Assembly (NCBI GenBank): GCA_030544215.1
Contig: JARZZO010000012.1
Span: 40,959,194 to 41,023,193, forward strand
Direction of reading: 5' to 3'
DNA: 64,000 nt
Source: Zantedeschia hybrid cultivar
Taxonomy: Eukaryota; Streptophyta; Magnoliopsida; Alismatales; Araceae
Under the pieces are notes generated by a model. That model had not been told where the DNA came from. It did not search any database and saw only the letters and a list, made by a program, of their open reading frames with translations. A program made the position numbers and the translations under genes. Below are positions 10,413 to 20,629 of the stretch, in pieces (position 1 is the stretch's first letter; the number at the start of each line of letters is the position of its first letter).

Positions 10413-11646
10413 CTAGGGCGTGGCATTGGAAATCAGTATCTTCACTTGCTCCGACTCGGACAAGTGATCTTTCACTTTCTCGGCCAAGCCCCTCCATCTG
10501 TCGGCAAAACTGACGAATTCTTCATCGGGTTTCATCTTCTTTGCTATTAGGTCAGTAATGGATAGGGAGGGGGGCAACTCTGTCCTGGTATCGTTGAATG
10601 AATTTTCGAGAAACGATACCAAAGTCCTCTACTTCGGAGGGTTCCAAAGAAAAGAACCACTCGAGGGCTAGTCCCTGTAAAGATCTCCTGAACAAAAAGG
10701 CCAACGACCTCTTGTCGTTTTGCCAGAAGGATGATTCGTACATGAACTCCTTCAAGTGGGTGAAGGGGTTACCAGTACCGTTGTACTTCCGGTACACTGG
10801 CATCTCGGAGGGCGGCAGGTGGAACACTGGCAGGCTTGGTAAGTTGATCTCTGGTGCAGCTTTGACCCCCATCATCTTCTGGAGGTTGTTGAATTGTTCG
10901 TCCATGCGCTCCATCTTCGCCAGCAACGCTTGCGTTGTCAGATCAGCCTGGGGAGGAGGAGGAGGTGGAGGTACTTGATAGGCCTGTTGCCTAGAGTACG
11001 TCGGACAAGGAGGACAGTAAAGAGGAGGTCCAGCAGAGCTTCCGCCATGCCCGAGGGCATTTTGATAAGCGGGCGTCAGCGGTCTAGCCAGTTGCCTAGA
11101 AGATGAAAGTTGCGGCCCAGCTGGCCGAGAAGTGATATGGAGGCCTTCCATGGCCTGATGAATGTAGGGAGTATGAAGAGGAGGTTGCTGAGGGATAGCA
11201 GGGGGAGCCGCAGGGTTCGGTTCGGCAGGCTGCATGGGTGCCTTCCCCTTCAGAATGGACTGGATCGCCTCGAACAGCTGAGGGTCCAAACGGGAGGCAA
11301 GGACTCCCAAAGCATTGACAAGATCCAAAGGATCAGAGGACGAGGGATCATTTTGATTCATGTCTCCCTCGAAAATGGGATTGGGAATCGCATACTCATG
11401 CGGGGGAGGATCAGGATATTGCTCATGAGGATGATAGAGAGGGGTCCGGACATTCCCATCTTGTCGAAACGGAACGGGGACAGAATTACGGGAGGCATCA
11501 GCATCTCTCCCGCTCTCATAATTGTAATCAGAATCGTGAGGGGCATTAGCATCTCCCTCGTAGTTGACAATGGCATCTGGAGCCATACTCAAGTCCCTGC
11601 CCGATCGGAGCAGTATGATGTTAGATTCTTTTTCAAGGATTGACAA
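10413..11646 (-). pseudogene. Gag N-terminus and core of element B
   Basis: The capsid-forming protein. The main ORF (11646-10552, 364 residues) has an acidic N-terminal part, a Pro-rich middle (about 145-245) and the start of the retrotransposon gag core: MPVYRKYNGTGNPFTHLKEF (about 283-302), then ALEWFFSL and FGIVSRKFIQRY. The core continues in a different frame (10622-10413: ELPPSLSITDLIAKKMKPDE, FADRWRGLAEKV), so a frameshift lies near 10610-10630. Gag starts about 1 kb from the LTR. Confidence 0.85.
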
Positions 11647-12643
11647 ACAAGTTGTACAGAGATTTAAACAAACAAGTGGATGTTTAGCGTGATTTTAAGA
11701 TTCCTTGTTGAGTTATTTGGATTTAATTAAACTACAAATTCGCTCAAGGGATGGGATCCTAGTTTCAGTTCAATATCCACCGTTATATTCTATGGCTTTC
11801 TCTCACAACATTTATGGAATCTAACCGGGACTTCAACTGGTACAACTAGCCCGATGATCAAGGAGGAGTACCTTGATTTTGAGGACTTACGGAGGTCTTA
11901 ATGCCAACTCTAATCTAATCGAGGGACCGACCCAATCAGAGAGAGTTGATGACGTCAAGTAGAGTGTTCCTAAGAAAAGGAGGGTGTTAGCCTCAATGCG
12001 TATGACCTGTAGCCTGGATGGCCTCTAATGCTTAATACATAATGGGTAGTTAGCACACAGATCACAAAAATCTGAGAACTGAAGAAGAAATAAGAAACTG
12101 CCTGAATCGCGTCGAGGGTAGTTGACGCTATTCAAACAGAGTCTTAATTTTTCGCAGAAGCTCAGATTGCAGACAGCAGAGAAATAAGACTGAAAGGCGT
12201 CTGGGTTAACCGACGCAGTTTGAAACGCGTTAGTTCTCCTAGACGCTTTTCAAGTCGTAGAAGCAGTTTTCTATGAGGAATTTCTGGATTGATTCCTCCT
12301 TAAACAAGATAAAAACAATTAATAATCAGCTCATGCAGGATTTTTTTTAGTTTTAGGTTTTAACAGGATGATTTTACCAACTAAACAACTAAGATATCAA
12401 TCAATCACACAACATTTCATCACAAAAACAACTTTTTAACTAATCAACGGGGAGGGCAAGATCTTGCCACTGGGGTGTGCACGTGGTGCACGTGGGAAAT
12501 TAACTAAACTAAAAACACTCACCAATTGGTGAGGACGTGTCGAGAGACACAAGTGGTGCACCGTGGGTGCCCGATTGATAACAGCAAGAACAAAAGAACT
12601 AAAAGATGGCGAGACCAAGTCCCATCGTGATCGCCAAAAAAGC
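11647..12643 (-). other. 5' leader and primer-site-like sequence of element B
   Basis: Non-coding. On the element strand the bases next to the LTR read TGGCGATCACGATGGGACTT (12637-12618), positioned and shaped like a primer binding site; element C has the related TGGCAGTCACGGTTGGACAT at the same place. I do not assign the tRNA. The leader also contains three GCGTC-N10-GACGC dyads (first at 12109-12128; others up to about 12250), the same motif as in the LTR. Confidence 0.65.
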
Positions 12644-13942
12644 TGTGAGTGCTTAAAATAAGTGTGTGATTATCATGAAAAATCTATGTTTTTTAAGTGC
12701 AAAATAAACCTATTAAAAAAAAACTAAGTGAAGTGATCGCTAGAAACTTTTGACTTAAAAGTTCCAAAAGAAAGAGTTTGATCGCCTACCTGTTTAAACG
12801 TGGGAGATGTTGAGCTCTTGATTCCCCCTCTTCAGCCGGCTGAAGAAAGAGAGCCCTTTCTTGTCTTTGTTCTTACTTTGATTGCTGTTGAGTTTGAGAA
12901 TCGTCTAGAGTCCTTATGATTTGCTTGTTGATTTCCTCCCCTTGATTCTTTGCAAGAAAATAGAAAGGGAAATTAAGGAACGATGAGAATTCAGGCAGAA
13001 GTAGTATCCATTCTAAACAGAGTTTTAAACATGCAACTAAACATAGAACTCACTTGTTGGGATGGTCTTTGAAACCCCTTTAAATTGATTTTGAAAATGA
13101 TGCTAGTGTTGTGTGTGTTGCATGGAGTGATGTGATGAAGAATGCAGAATTAATGAAGTGAATATGAAAATGCAAAAATGAATTGAAAGACTTATGCCAG
13201 TTAGATGAAGAATAGAAAGTCTTGATCTTAAATAGATGAAGATTGGATGAAGAACGGACGCCGACTTCTGGAAACAGCAGCACTTCGGCATTTGGACGTC
13301 GTTGCTTCGATCTTCAATTCGATATTAACTTCTTCAATCACTAACTAATCATCCACTTTTTTTTTTTTTTCACCCATTCAAGAGGAGGGTATTTATAGAC
13401 TTCTTTTGCGTCCGCAGATTTACATAGAAAAATTTGAGATTTATTTGTAATTATCTAAAACACGTCGACCATGAGAGACGCCTTTCAGATTGATTAAGAT
13501 AAAGATAAACATCCGAGAAAAACTTATTTTTATCTGTAATTAAATAAAACGCGTCGCCTTGTGCATACGCCTTTTACACTAATTAAGATAAGGAAAAACG
13601 TCCGGAAGAGAAGTGGAAATAGCTTAGGAAACCTAAAATGTGTCGTGCCTTACAGACGCTTTTTAACTCATTAATCAACTGATTAAAATTCAAATTTAAA
13701 CGTTAAAACAAGAATAAATTCTAAATGGCGTCCACATAGGTTGACGTCTTTTAGACTTCTTCATATTTTAACTGAAATTTGAGTTAAAATTAATTTAATT
13801 GATTAACTTAAACATGTCTGTTAAATCCGACACTCAAAAAGATCAATAAAAATTAATCAATGATTAAATATCAGACCATTCTGAGGCATTATTATATTAT
13901 ATGAAACTTACTCGAAATGATGTCAAAATTAACGTGTCTACA
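12644..13942 (-). repeat. 5' LTR of element B (1299 bp)
   Basis: On the minus strand it starts TGTAGACACGTTAATTTTGAC at 13942 and ends ...GCACTCACA at 12644. It is homologous to the plus-strand LTR of element E (36870-39789 with insert removed): same start, same TAGCGATC block, and the same end-region palindrome (here CTTCAGCCGGCTGAAG at 12830-12845, perfect). It holds four GCGTC-N10-GACGC-type dyads between about 13450 and 13760. The following bases, CGTGG (13943-13947), should be one target duplication. Confidence 0.88.
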
Positions 13943-14360
13943 CGTGGCAGGTGCTGGTTCACTCTTGACCAAAAAGACCCCTACCCGTGGGCTGTCTGGT
14001 CCATGAAACAAAGATGTTATGCCGAAGTCCTCTTCATTTTCCTATGGAACGTCCTCGCTCTCTTCTTGTACTCTTTCTTCTATCCTGAGCAACTCCTACT
14101 TTTTCTTCACGAAGTGATTCATGAGAGACCACTTTTTCATCCGTTTTGCTAGTTCAGTTGACTTGTAGCCTAGCCCAAATCCCCCAATAATAGGGTTTCT
14201 CTGAAATGGCCTCTCTCATCCCTTGCTCTTCTCTTCCTAATCCAGAGCTTGAATTATACCCCATTCTATCCATGAGTTGCCAACCTGTGCCAGGCCTAGG
14301 CCTGGGATGAGAATTGACTGACGAAAGTATGGGTTCTTTACCTTTCTTGGAAGTTATCAT
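13943..14360 (-). pseudogene. G-patch segment of element C
   Basis: The ORF at 14360-14154 contains PRPGTGWQLMDRMGYNSSSGLGREEQG, a G-patch-like glycine pattern; after a stop the translation continues in frame toward 13943 with LAKRMKKWSLMNHFVKK and an acidic stretch, then meets the LTR of element B. Position and motif match the G-patch after protease in element B. A plus-strand ORF at 13901-14152 is a shadow that starts inside the LTR. Confidence 0.65.
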
Positions 14361-15010
14361 AGATGGAATCTACTCTGCTGTTACTAAGATGTGACTCAAT
14401 ATAGGCAGTGCTTTTGACTTTCACAATTTTCTCTTTATACGGGAACTTATAGCACTGGTGGTTGGTGGATGGGACCCCCAAAGTTTGGTCCATCCAAGGT
14501 CTCCCTAGAATAGCGTTGTAGATGGGTTTAACATCCAAGATGTAGAACTCTGAGATCATAGTCACTGGACCAACTTCTAGTTGTAGGAAGATTTTTCCGT
14601 CTGTCGGTCTTTGAGAATTATCATAGGCCGAGACCATCATAGAGGTAGACTCAATCTTTTATGGATCTATCCCTATCTTCTTGAGAGTTTTGAGGGGACA
14701 GATATTAAGGAGGCTCCAGTATCTAGTAGGATGGAGTCTACTGAGTGACCATTGAGAGAGGCAGTTAGGCACAGAGGAAGAGATCGGCACTCGGGGGGAG
14801 CCAGATCCTTTTCTAGGAAGGATGTTATGGGTGCCTGAGTGACCGAGAGAATGACAATGGTGACTCCTCCAATAGGAAGATCTTCATTGACTGTGATTTG
14901 TTGTAGGAAATTGAACAGTATTTCCCTATATGTGGAAGATTTTCGGATCAGCTCTAGAATGGAAATCTTGGCGGGAGTCTTCTCTAAATGCTAGAGGATG
15001 TCATATTCAG
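14338..15010 (-). pseudogene. Aspartic protease of element C
   Basis: The minus-strand translation contains ILLDTGAS (about 14735-14712), a stop near 14660, then MMVSAYDNSQRPTDGKIFLQ and YNAILGRPWMDQTLGVPSTNHQCYKFP (ORF 14640-14338). These correspond block for block to the protease of element B (VTAYDNSTHSPLG, NAILGCPYIKTLEAIPSTNHQ). The active-site DTG is kept but the in-frame stop disables this copy. Confidence 0.8.
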
Positions 15011-15059
15011 ATTGAGCATTTCCCAGAATCGGGATCGAGTTATCTTGGGAGTCTAAAGG

Positions 15060-16058
15060 CTAGCTTGGAGGAATAATACGGTTCCTGAGTGTTACCCCCA
15101 CCGAAATTGGATCTGCTTCTTTCATTGGTGACCTTATAGGATTGAAGTGGGTCATCGACCCCTGGTTCGTGGTTGGGCAGAAGACAGATAGAGGGGGTCC
15201 CTTAGCTGTGATTAGAGGGATCTGAATGAGGGTGACTGGCTTGAGGGTTGCCGGTTGTTCCATAGGTAGGATTAGGACCAAAGGTTTGTCTTGAGAGATT
15301 GTGGAGACTTCTGGGGTGGACCTTCCAGTCTCATTCAGCAAAGTGGGAACCTGATGTTGTATCCCATATCCTTCATACTCCCAATATTGCTCTCTACGAA
15401 CCACTCTGGGTTCTAGGTCTCTGATCAAGGTGTTGACCTTACCTTGAGAACTTGATGGATCTTGAACTGCTTGATGAGAAGGTAATGGATCATTCACAAT
15501 TCCTAACTCTTTCTTAGCCCTTAAGGCATCAATGGCCTTCTTCATATCCTCCCAGTTTATCTTCCCTTCATCATTCAGATCATACACACAATCTGTGAAG
15601 GTGAAGTAGTTTTAGATTGTGTGACCTGGGATCCTATGGTAAGGGCAATACCTAGACGTGTCCGTATTACGCGGAACACCTTCTCGTTGTGGCGGGAGTT
15701 GGATGGCATTGCAAGCTAGCAAGGCATAAAAACTGTCCGCTAGCGATTTTGGCAAAGGTGGATATGATGTGCGTTTGGCCATGGGACAACTATAATTAGT
15801 CGGGGGAGGAACAGCTGAGTACTGCTTCTGATTGGACTGAGCATTAGACCTGGGTTGAGAATTAGGAAACCTGGTTGATTGTCCTAGAGTGCTTACTTGC
15901 TCATTGATGGTGACTCCTTCTGTAGTAGGAGTTAGTGTGGCTTTCTTGTTCCTATTTCTATTCCCGAAGAATGAAGGCAAAGTTGAATCCCGGATTTGAG
16001 ACTGAACTACCCTAGCTCGATTATATAGCTGAGCGAATGTTTGAAGTTCGCTAAGCAT
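15060..16058 (-). pseudogene. Gag C-terminal region and linker of element C
   Basis: Two ORF pieces. The first (16058-15612, 148 residues) begins FAQLYNRARVVQSQI, has a Ser/Thr/Asn-rich middle, the conserved SYPPLPKSLADSFYALLA block, and a zinc-finger remnant RYCPYHRIPGHTI that stops just before its last cysteine would occur. The second (15587-15060) starts MYDLNDEGKINWEDMKKAID, the block that follows the zinc finger in this branch, then a Pro/Thr/Ile-rich linker toward protease. Confidence 0.75.
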
Positions 16059-16067
16059 GAGAATAGC

Positions 16068-16561
16068 TCAGAGCTGTGGGGTGGCATTGTTGACAAGCAT
16101 AGTGACAGCTTGGGCTTCAGGGATGATAACTTCTGCTCTAGAGGCCATAGCTCTCCACCTATTAGCAAAGTGAGTGAAGTCTTCGTCAGACATCATTTTC
16201 TCCATTACGAGATCGAATAAGGTGGGAGGCAAAGCTGCCATGTGATTGAAATGGGTGACGAATCTTTCTGAGACCATATCGAAATTGATTAGGTCAGTAG
16301 TTGGTAGGGAAGAAAACCATCTCAAAGCCTCACCCTCTAGAGACTTCTGAAAGAGGTGGACAAGGAGGACTCTATTATAGAGCCATTGGTGAGAATCCAT
16401 GAGAACCCTGATAGGTGATGATGTGGGTCTATGGTACCATCATACTTCTTGTACTTGGGTACTTTGAATCCTAGTGGAAAGTAGGCTAAAGGGAGCTTAC
16501 AATAGCTCGAAAGGGAATGAGGTTGTCTCTGGGTAAGATTTTCGGCCATGAGCTGCCGCAC
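16068..16561 (-). pseudogene. Gag core of element C, frameshifted
   Basis: ORF 16561-16337 carries the start of the retrotransposon gag domain (FKVPKYKKYDGTIDPHHHLSGF); the remainder is in another frame in ORF 16400-16068 (FQKSLEGEALRWFSSLPTTD, MVSERFVTHFN, DEDFTHFANRWRAMASR). The frame switch lies near 16340-16400. Comparison with element B shows the same block order. Confidence 0.8.
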
Positions 16562-17034
16562 ACAAGTCTCGACCTCATTCTTGTAAATGAATTCCTCTTG
16601 CTTGGGAGGTGTGATCTAGTTGATGAAATTAGATGGGATTGTTTGAGCTGGCATCGTTTGATTAGCCTGGGGGCGGCTAGAAGATCCTTGGAATTGAGTC
16701 TTCCGAGGAGTGGCATCCTGGGTTTTACCACGGGAGACTAACTGAATGAGATGATCAGGAGTATACCGCGATAATACGGCAATGAGTTCCGGATCTTCTC
16801 CGGGATTCTGAAATGTTCTATTTGAAATTACCGGTTCTTCTTCCCCTTGCGAGGTAGAAGATTCACATAATCTTTCCTCCTAATTTCCTCTCTGGATGTT
16901 TGGAGCATACCTATGAAGGTTTTCTGTGGATCCTCTTCAATATTGAGCAGAGGGTTGTGTATGACATTATTACCAAACTCATCCATGTCATCATACACAG
17001 TGTTAATAAACATTCGATTCATTATGAAACACAA
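16562..17034 (-). pseudogene. Gag N-terminal region of element C
   Basis: ORF 17034-16828 begins MCFIMNRMFINTVYDD with an acidic stretch, then stops; 16731-16562 is open in a different frame without recognised motifs. Position just upstream of the gag core suggests the variable N-terminal part of gag. No family motif is visible, so the assignment rests on position. Confidence 0.45.
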
Positions 17035-17706
17035 ATCCTAAAAGATTTTATATTTCACTTGAAAGGTTAACCGTGTATTATAAGTGCTGGTTTCTCGCAA
17101 ATCAAGTTCAAACCCTTTTTGACCCTGTACTTTTCTTTCAAAACCTGTTCGACCAAAGTTTAGTTAAGTATCTTTAATTTTGAAATAATTCTCTCAGTGA
17201 CGCCTATGGGTGGACGATTCTGAATGGGAAGGCTTAATTCCTCGCACAAACCTAAGATCCTATTAGGTAGTTAAGGTACAACCTGCTCAGCGGCCAAGTG
17301 GGAATCCCTGGCTCGCGGAGACTTACGGAGGTTCCCAACAGAATAAGACTAGTCACACCCGAGTGAGAATCTTTAGGTGGAGAGTCAAACACTGTGGGAG
17401 AGGTAACTAGAGGTGTGATGCCGACTCTTCCTTAAAACCACCATGGAGAGTACCCTGGAATTAACCCATAGTTCAACAGACAAGAGAATAGTAAACAAAA
17501 TCAAAACAGCAACAGACAAAAAAGTTGCGATGGACGGCCATGAAGTTGGCCGTCCAAGTGCTAGATGGCCACGTGCTTGGCCATCCAAAGATTGGACGGC
17601 CAGGGTCTGGCCGTCCAGGTTATTAAGCCCATCCAGGTGTTGGGGCTCTTACCTTCGATGAGAGCGCAGTGAGCAAGTAAATGTCCAACCGTGACTGCCA
17701 GAAAGC
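17035..17706 (-). other. 5' leader of element C with primer-site-like sequence and triple hairpin
   Basis: Non-coding. On the element strand TGGCAGTCACGGTTGGACAT begins a few bases from the LTR (about 17700-17681) and resembles the primer-site-like sequence of element B. At 17527-17620 three inverted repeats follow one another: ATGGACGGCCA/TTGGCCGTCCA, ATGGCCA/TTGGCCATCCA and TTGGACGGCCA/TGGCCGTCCA. The remainder (17035-17520) holds nothing I recognise. Confidence 0.6.
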
Positions 17707-19287
17707 TGTAGGCGTCCGGAACGTCCCCGCCGTTGTTGTCTCTTTCCCGGCGAGGGCTTCTCCGTTCATCTTAGCACTGTGGCTATTTAGATGGAGTTAA
17801 GGATTGGAATGTGTGATCGCCAGGAGCATTACCTTACGATCCCTGTGCTCTGCAAGATGATGAGGTTGATCGCGTTCTGGTGGAGCAGTGGATGACGGGT
17901 TCCTCTTCTCTACTTCCGGCCGGCTGAAGGTAGAGAACTCGGTGGTCTGCGTGCGAAAAGTAGTAAGAGCCCCTGAGAGACAAAGATAGAACAAAGAAGC
18001 GAAAACCCAATTAGGACTGTGACGTGCAGAAGCTATTCATGCATATGAACAAATAAACCGAAAATTGAATAGGAACGCACCGGTGGGTGTTTGGGGAGAG
18101 AAGGAGACCATATGTTTATGGCCACCCACCTCCCGTTGTTTGTTTGGGACCTTTGTTAGAGTCGGTGCTAGGATCTCCTAGGATGCATGTATGCAGATGG
18201 GATGCTCGTGTGTGGTAATAGTGAAAAGTAGAAGTAATGTGGTAAAAGGAAATGAGTAGGAGGAGAAGATGATGCTACGGAGTGGATGGATGGTGGGAAA
18301 GTAACGAAAAGGAAATGACAAAAGTAAGGAGAGAGTTAAGAAAACAAGCGCATTTGGAATGCGAAGGATTCCTCTGCTTCCTTTAACTTGTCGACTACCA
18401 AGGCTTTCTCCCACTTAAAGCTCTGAAGCCTTCCAACTCCTACCAACCCCCTTCTCGAGGGGACATGGAGGGTTTAAATAGGTGAAGAAAAAATAGGAGG
18501 AAAATAGGGGTCTAAATCCCCGTAAATCCCTTAGAACCAATAGGAAATAGTTAGAGATCGGAGGTCGTGGTTGTAGCAGTCGTCGGAGCGGAGAGTGATC
18601 GGAGTAGTGGGGGATAAGGGTGGCGAGTGGAGGAGATCGTGGGAAGACGAGGTCAAGGTGGAAGTTAGGGGAATGGACGGCCAACTATCTTGCCTCCCGC
18701 TTCCGTGGAAGGCCAGGTAGCTGGCCTTCCATGAAAAAGGTGAAAGGCGGCGCAGTTTGCCTTCCACGGATGGTGGAAGAAGGGGGTTGGTCTTTGAAGG
18801 GTGGCGGAAGGCGAGGGTTGGCCTTCCAAGGGTGGCGGAAGGCAAGGGTGGGCCTTCCATGGGTGGTGGAAGACAGGCTGGTTGGCCTTCCACGAAAAGG
18901 TGGTGGAAAGTGAAAAGGTGGCCAAATGGTGGAAGGCAAGGTAGCTGGCCTTCCGCAGGTGGTGGAAGGCGGCCTGGTTGGCCTTCCACGGATGGTGGAA
19001 GGCAAGGGTTGGCCCTCCACGGGTAGTGGAAGGCGGCCTAGTTGGCCTTCCACAGGTGGTGGAAGGGAAGGGTTGGCCTTCCACGGGTGGCGGAAGGCAA
19101 GGGTTGGCCTTCCACGGGTGGTGGAAGGCGGCCCGGTTGACCTTCCACTGGTGAGGGGAAGGGGAGATTGATTAATGGGCTTGATTATTTAGTGGGCTGA
19201 ATTATGAATTATGTGAGAAAATTAGATGGATTATGGTGGTAATATGGGATTTATGACCAATGAGGTGTCCAAAATCGGGCGTCTATA
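17707..19287 (-). repeat. 5' LTR of element C (1581 bp)
   Basis: Plus-strand start TGTAGGCGTCCGGAACG and end AAAATCGGGCGTCTATA (a decayed GTGTCTACA). It matches solo LTR S (37580-39218) throughout, including TCTTAGCACTGTGGC, GTGTGATCGCCAGGAGCATTAC, the CCGGCCGG hairpin (17906-17937) and the GGAAGGC/GCCTTCC array (18664-19160). The overlapping long open frames on both strands are produced by the array. Confidence 0.9.
18664..19160. repeat. GGTGGAAGGC...GGCCTTCC array in the C-type LTR
   Basis: About a dozen spaced inverted repeats in which GAAGG and CCTTC half-sites are separated by 10 or 12 bases (for example GAAGG-CAAGGGTTGG-CCTTC). Units follow each other at roughly 35-60 bp with linkers such as ACGGGTGGTG. 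The related solo LTR has the same array at 38555-39085. Confidence 0.85.
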
Positions 19288-20613
19288 GAGACCTTCTCAC
19301 CCTTTGCCATGATTAAGTCTATCAGAATTCTTCTCACCATTGCTGCATACCATGATTACGAAATCTGGTAGATGGATATGAAGGCAGCCTTTCTCAATGA
19401 AAATCTTGAGGAAGAGGTGTATATGATACAACTATAGGGCTTCACATCAAAGGAAGCTCTAGATATGGTATGCAAGTTGCAAAGGTCCATTTATGGACTG
19501 AAGTAAGCTTTCCATAGCTGGAATATAAGGTTTGATGGGGCAATCAAGTCTTATGGCTTCATTAAGAATGAAGATGAGCCTTACGTGCACAACAAAAATA
19601 GTGGGAGCGCAATCATATTCCTGGTTCTTTACGTTGACGACATCCTATTAATTGGGAATGATGTAGGGATGATGTCATCAGTAAAGATCTGGCTATCTAA
19701 GAGCTTTACCATGAAGGATTTGGGAGAAGCATCTTACGTATTGGGAATACGGATCTATAGAGATAGAACAAAGAAGATGCTTGCCTTAACCCAATCCATG
19801 TACATAAAAACCATTGTCAAAAGGTTTGGTATGGAAAATTCCAAGAGATGTCTCATACCGATGAGACATGGAATTTATCTCTCCAAAGGTCAATCTCCTA
19901 AGACTTCTGAGGAAAGGGCAATGATGGATAATATTCCCTATGCATTAGCCATAGGTTCCATCATGTATGCCATGCTATGTACTAGACCTGATGTTACATA
20001 TATTCTAAGCGTTACGAGCAGACATCAGGTAGATCCAGGTGATGCACACTGCAATGCTGTAAAATATATCCTTAAGTACTTAAGAAGAACTAAGGATTTG
20101 TTTCTTGTCTTGGAGGAGGAGACTTAAAGCTTCAAGGATACATTGATTCAAGTTTTCAGTCTGATCCTGATGACAGCAAGTCGACATCAAGTTTTGTCTA
20201 AACATTCAACGGGGGAGCAGTGAGTTGGAAAAGTTCCAAGCAGGAAACCACTGCTGATTCGACAACGGAAGCAGAATATATTGGTGCTGCTGAAGCCGCT
20301 AAGGAAGCTGTCTGGATGAAGAAATTCATCGATGATCTTGGTGTGGTGGAAAGCATCTCTGGTCTCGTCCCACTGCTGTGTGACAACAATGGGGCGATTG
20401 CTCAAGCAAAAGAACCAAGGTCTCATCAGAAGTCGAAGCACATTTTGCGGCGCTTTCATCTGATTAGAGAGATTATAACTCGAGGAGATGTCGTAGCGGA
20501 GAGAGTTCCTTCAGCCGACAACATAGTAGATCCAGTGACAAAGCCTTTGTTTCAAAATGTCTTTGAGCGTCACTTAGAGAATATGGGTATTCTGTATAAA
20601 AGTAATTGGCTTT
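19288..20613 (+). pseudogene. Copia reverse transcriptase and RNase H, element G
   Basis: The 5' part (19288-19584) has several stops, including in EIW*MDMKAAF and GLK*AFHSW. From 19585 a 180-residue ORF holds the catalytic LYVDDILLIGNDVGMM box (about residues 13-28), KDLGEASYVLGIRIYRDR and IGSIMYAMLCTRPDV. After a stop at about 20125 the translation resumes in ORF 20220-20615 with the RNase H part: SWKSSKQETTADSTTEAEYI, ALCDNNGAI-like LLCDNNGAIAQ, SKHILRRFHLIREI, ending ENMGILYKSNWL and a stop. This is the natural C-terminus of copia pol. Confidence 0.88.
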
Positions 20614-20629
20614 AGTCCAAGTGGGACAT
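20614..20629 (+). other. Polypurine tract region of element G
   Basis: AGTCCAAGTGGGACAT lies directly before the LTR start TGTTAG (20630). The purine-rich AAGTGGGA core is the expected plus-strand primer of a copia element, just after the end of pol. Confidence 0.75.

Larger units (their letters stand above)
7400..13942 (-). mobile_element. Element B: Tat-like Ty3/gypsy retrotransposon, 5' part
   Basis: Reading leftward: LTR (13942-12644), primer-site-like sequence, leader, gag, Pro/Gln-rich linker, aspartic protease and a G-patch segment, cut at 7400 by element A. The gag type, the protease followed by a G-patch, and an LTR opening TGTAGACAC are typical of the Tat/Ogre branch (family knowledge). 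Reverse transcriptase, RNase H and integrase are not in the window and should lie left of element A. Element B lies inside element C, with the junction at 13942/13943. Confidence 0.88.
13943..19287 (-). mobile_element. Element C: second Tat-like Ty3/gypsy retrotransposon, 5' part
   Basis: Right to left: LTR (19287-17707), primer-site-like sequence, leader with a triple hairpin, gag, linker, protease and G-patch, cut at 13943 by element B. Its gag and protease blocks are clearly related to those of B but distant, and its LTR is of a different type from B's apart from the TGTAGACACC-like start. It lies inside the RT coding region of copia element G, with the junction at 19287/19288; GAGAC (19288-19292) should be the target duplication. 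Confidence 0.88.

Noticed and set aside
10598..11643. Plus-strand ORFs opposite gag of element B
   Set aside because: Antisense shadows of a clear gag coding strand; no family motif.
18531..19171. Several overlapping Pro/Gly/Trp-rich ORFs on both strands
   Set aside because: Produced by the GGAAGGC/GCCTTCC repeat array in the LTR; all frames are open because the array lacks stops.
14338..19287. Elements B and C as one element with duplicated gag
   Set aside because: Each has its own LTR and primer-site-like sequence, the LTRs are of different types, and C's coding sequence is interrupted exactly at the B LTR end.
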